This document shows, piece after piece, positions 62,966 through 64,000 of a stretch of 64,000 nt of DNA. A program made the translations under genes and the position numbers. How positions within the stretch are numbered: the first letter of the stretch is position 1; each line of letters starts with the position of its first letter. Under the pieces are notes generated by a model that had not been told where the DNA came from, ran no database searches, and saw only the letters and a list, made by a program, of their open reading frames with translations. Location: NCBI RefSeq assembly GCF_020497125.1, contig NC_059079.1, positions 6,789,053 to 6,853,052 of the forward strand. The letters are read 5' to 3'. The stretch comes from Mauremys mutica. Taxonomy: Eukaryota > Chordata > Testudines > Geoemydidae.

Positions 62966-64000
62966 TAAGCAAGCATGAGGCATGGATCAGGAATGGTTGG
63001 TGAGAGTGGCAGAGTCAGTTTAGGCCCTTGACCCCATCAAAAGCACAGCAACCTGATCAAGCGCTTGCATTATTTGCAGTCACAACTAGCCCTTATTAAG
63101 TAATATCTCTTGTCTGTGAATTAGACCCTGATCCCGCAATGAGCTCCACATCGGCAAACCCTTGTGCCAACATGAAGCCCCCTTTAAGGATCAGGGCCCT
63201 GGTGAAAACCTTTCCACTGAAGCCGTTCTCATTGAGCTGGATAACCGACCAATACATTGTTATCTTTTGCTGGAGACAAGCCTACATTATGGTAGATCCA
63301 CAGTCCAGCAACATACGCTGCCAGGGTTGTTTTGAGTGGTGGAGCAGCGAATCTAATGCAAGACAGAAGACTTAACAAGCAAGTGGAAATTTTTACATAA
63401 AAGAAAATATCTGAGGCTACAACCCATATTAATGAACTGAGAAAACAGACAGATGCACATTGGGGATTTGACTGATACCTGGGAGCATATTTTATTGTAT
63501 TTTTTCATACTTTTACATCTGGCGCTTTCACCATATTAATGATTTAAGGAATAATTATTGTAAGGTTGAGTTTCCTTTTAAAAACTTTCAGTGTTCTATC
63601 CCGGAATTCATTCCAGATGCTGGTAACTAAAACTGAAGAAACATGCTTCAGAATGATAGTCCTTTCTGAGTCAGGATGACAGCAAAAAATGTGAGCTGAC
63701 CAATGGGTCTTCTAGCTGCTTCGTTCTTTATGGGCTATCTGATTCCTTTCCAGTTTGTTTAAAATTTTTACCATGCAGATGTTCCTTCGGGTGACCAATT
63801 TTTATAGTTTTGAGAAGATTATATCGGTTTTCCGTGGTATTGTGTTACTGTATTTCTTGGATTTTTTTATAGCACTTGAAAGGCTAATTTCTTAATCAGA
63901 CATTACTAGTGGAATGTAGAAAGAGAGGTTAAAAAGCCAAACTGGCCCTGAGAATTAAATACAGGTTCGTAATAATGTGAAAGGAAAACAAAAAGCATCA
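62966..64000. other. Unassigned AT-rich sequence to window end
   Basis: 63120-63200 has GACCCTGATCCCGCAATGAG and AAGGATCAGGGCCC, which may be outer arms of a palindromic repeat. No gene recognised. Confidence 0.4.

Overview
This window reads as non-coding nuclear DNA of a sauropsid vertebrate, most likely a cryptodiran turtle. The inference rests on the repeats. They include many 5'-truncated CR1 LINE copies with the sauropsid 3' end (ATTCTATG-type tail), L2 3' ends, and tRNA-derived SINEs of the kind described from cryptodiran turtles. One SINE family carries a CR1-like 3' tail. There are many short non-autonomous DNA transposons, and no Alu, L1 or bacterial gene organisation. No convincing host protein-coding gene, rRNA or functional tRNA is visible. 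Almost every open reading frame is either a stop-bounded chance frame or the remnant of a mobile element.

Layout. 1-2224 is the 3' part of a degraded LTR retroelement with a SCAN-like Gag remnant, a polypurine tract and a 3' LTR. 2225-3030 is GC-rich with a pyrimidine tract and a hairpin. 3.3-15 kb is mostly unassigned sequence broken up by SINEs into which hAT-type miniature elements have inserted (4448, 9816, 12832, 15011). 15.4-16.6 kb is a CR1 copy with a second CR1 3' end nested in it. 16.6-27 kb is AT-rich and sparse in recognisable elements, with L2, SINEs and AT-rich terminal-inverted-repeat elements. 27.6-28.7 kb is a CR1 copy split by a fragment of a LINE with an R2-type C-terminal endonuclease region. 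31.8-33.9 kb is a cluster of miniature DNA transposons, a SINE and a CR1 fragment. 36.3-41.3 kb holds a SINE, a hAT, the largest CR1 reading frame (309 codons), a rearranged hAT-transposase remnant and a nested MITE pair. 42.9-43.6 kb and 58.7-59.4 kb are two solo LTRs with perfect 5-bp target duplications. 50-63 kb mixes MITEs, CR1 ends, L2 ends and two adjacent hAT elements.

How the parts relate. Nothing here forms a pathway. The coherent story is the layering of elements: hAT elements cut SINEs, L2 copies and small palindromic repeats, an R2-like LINE cut a CR1, and a MITE cut another MITE. Exact or near-exact target-site duplications let several events be delimited to the base. The hAT copies fall into two groups by terminal repeat, and the groups differ in target-site pattern. 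Several families of short self-complementary repeats recur throughout.

Limits. Family names come from sequence recognition without a library search. Boundaries without a target duplication are approximate (tens of bases). Stretches called unassigned may contain conserved non-coding elements that only alignment would show. I did not find a previously undescribed functional system.
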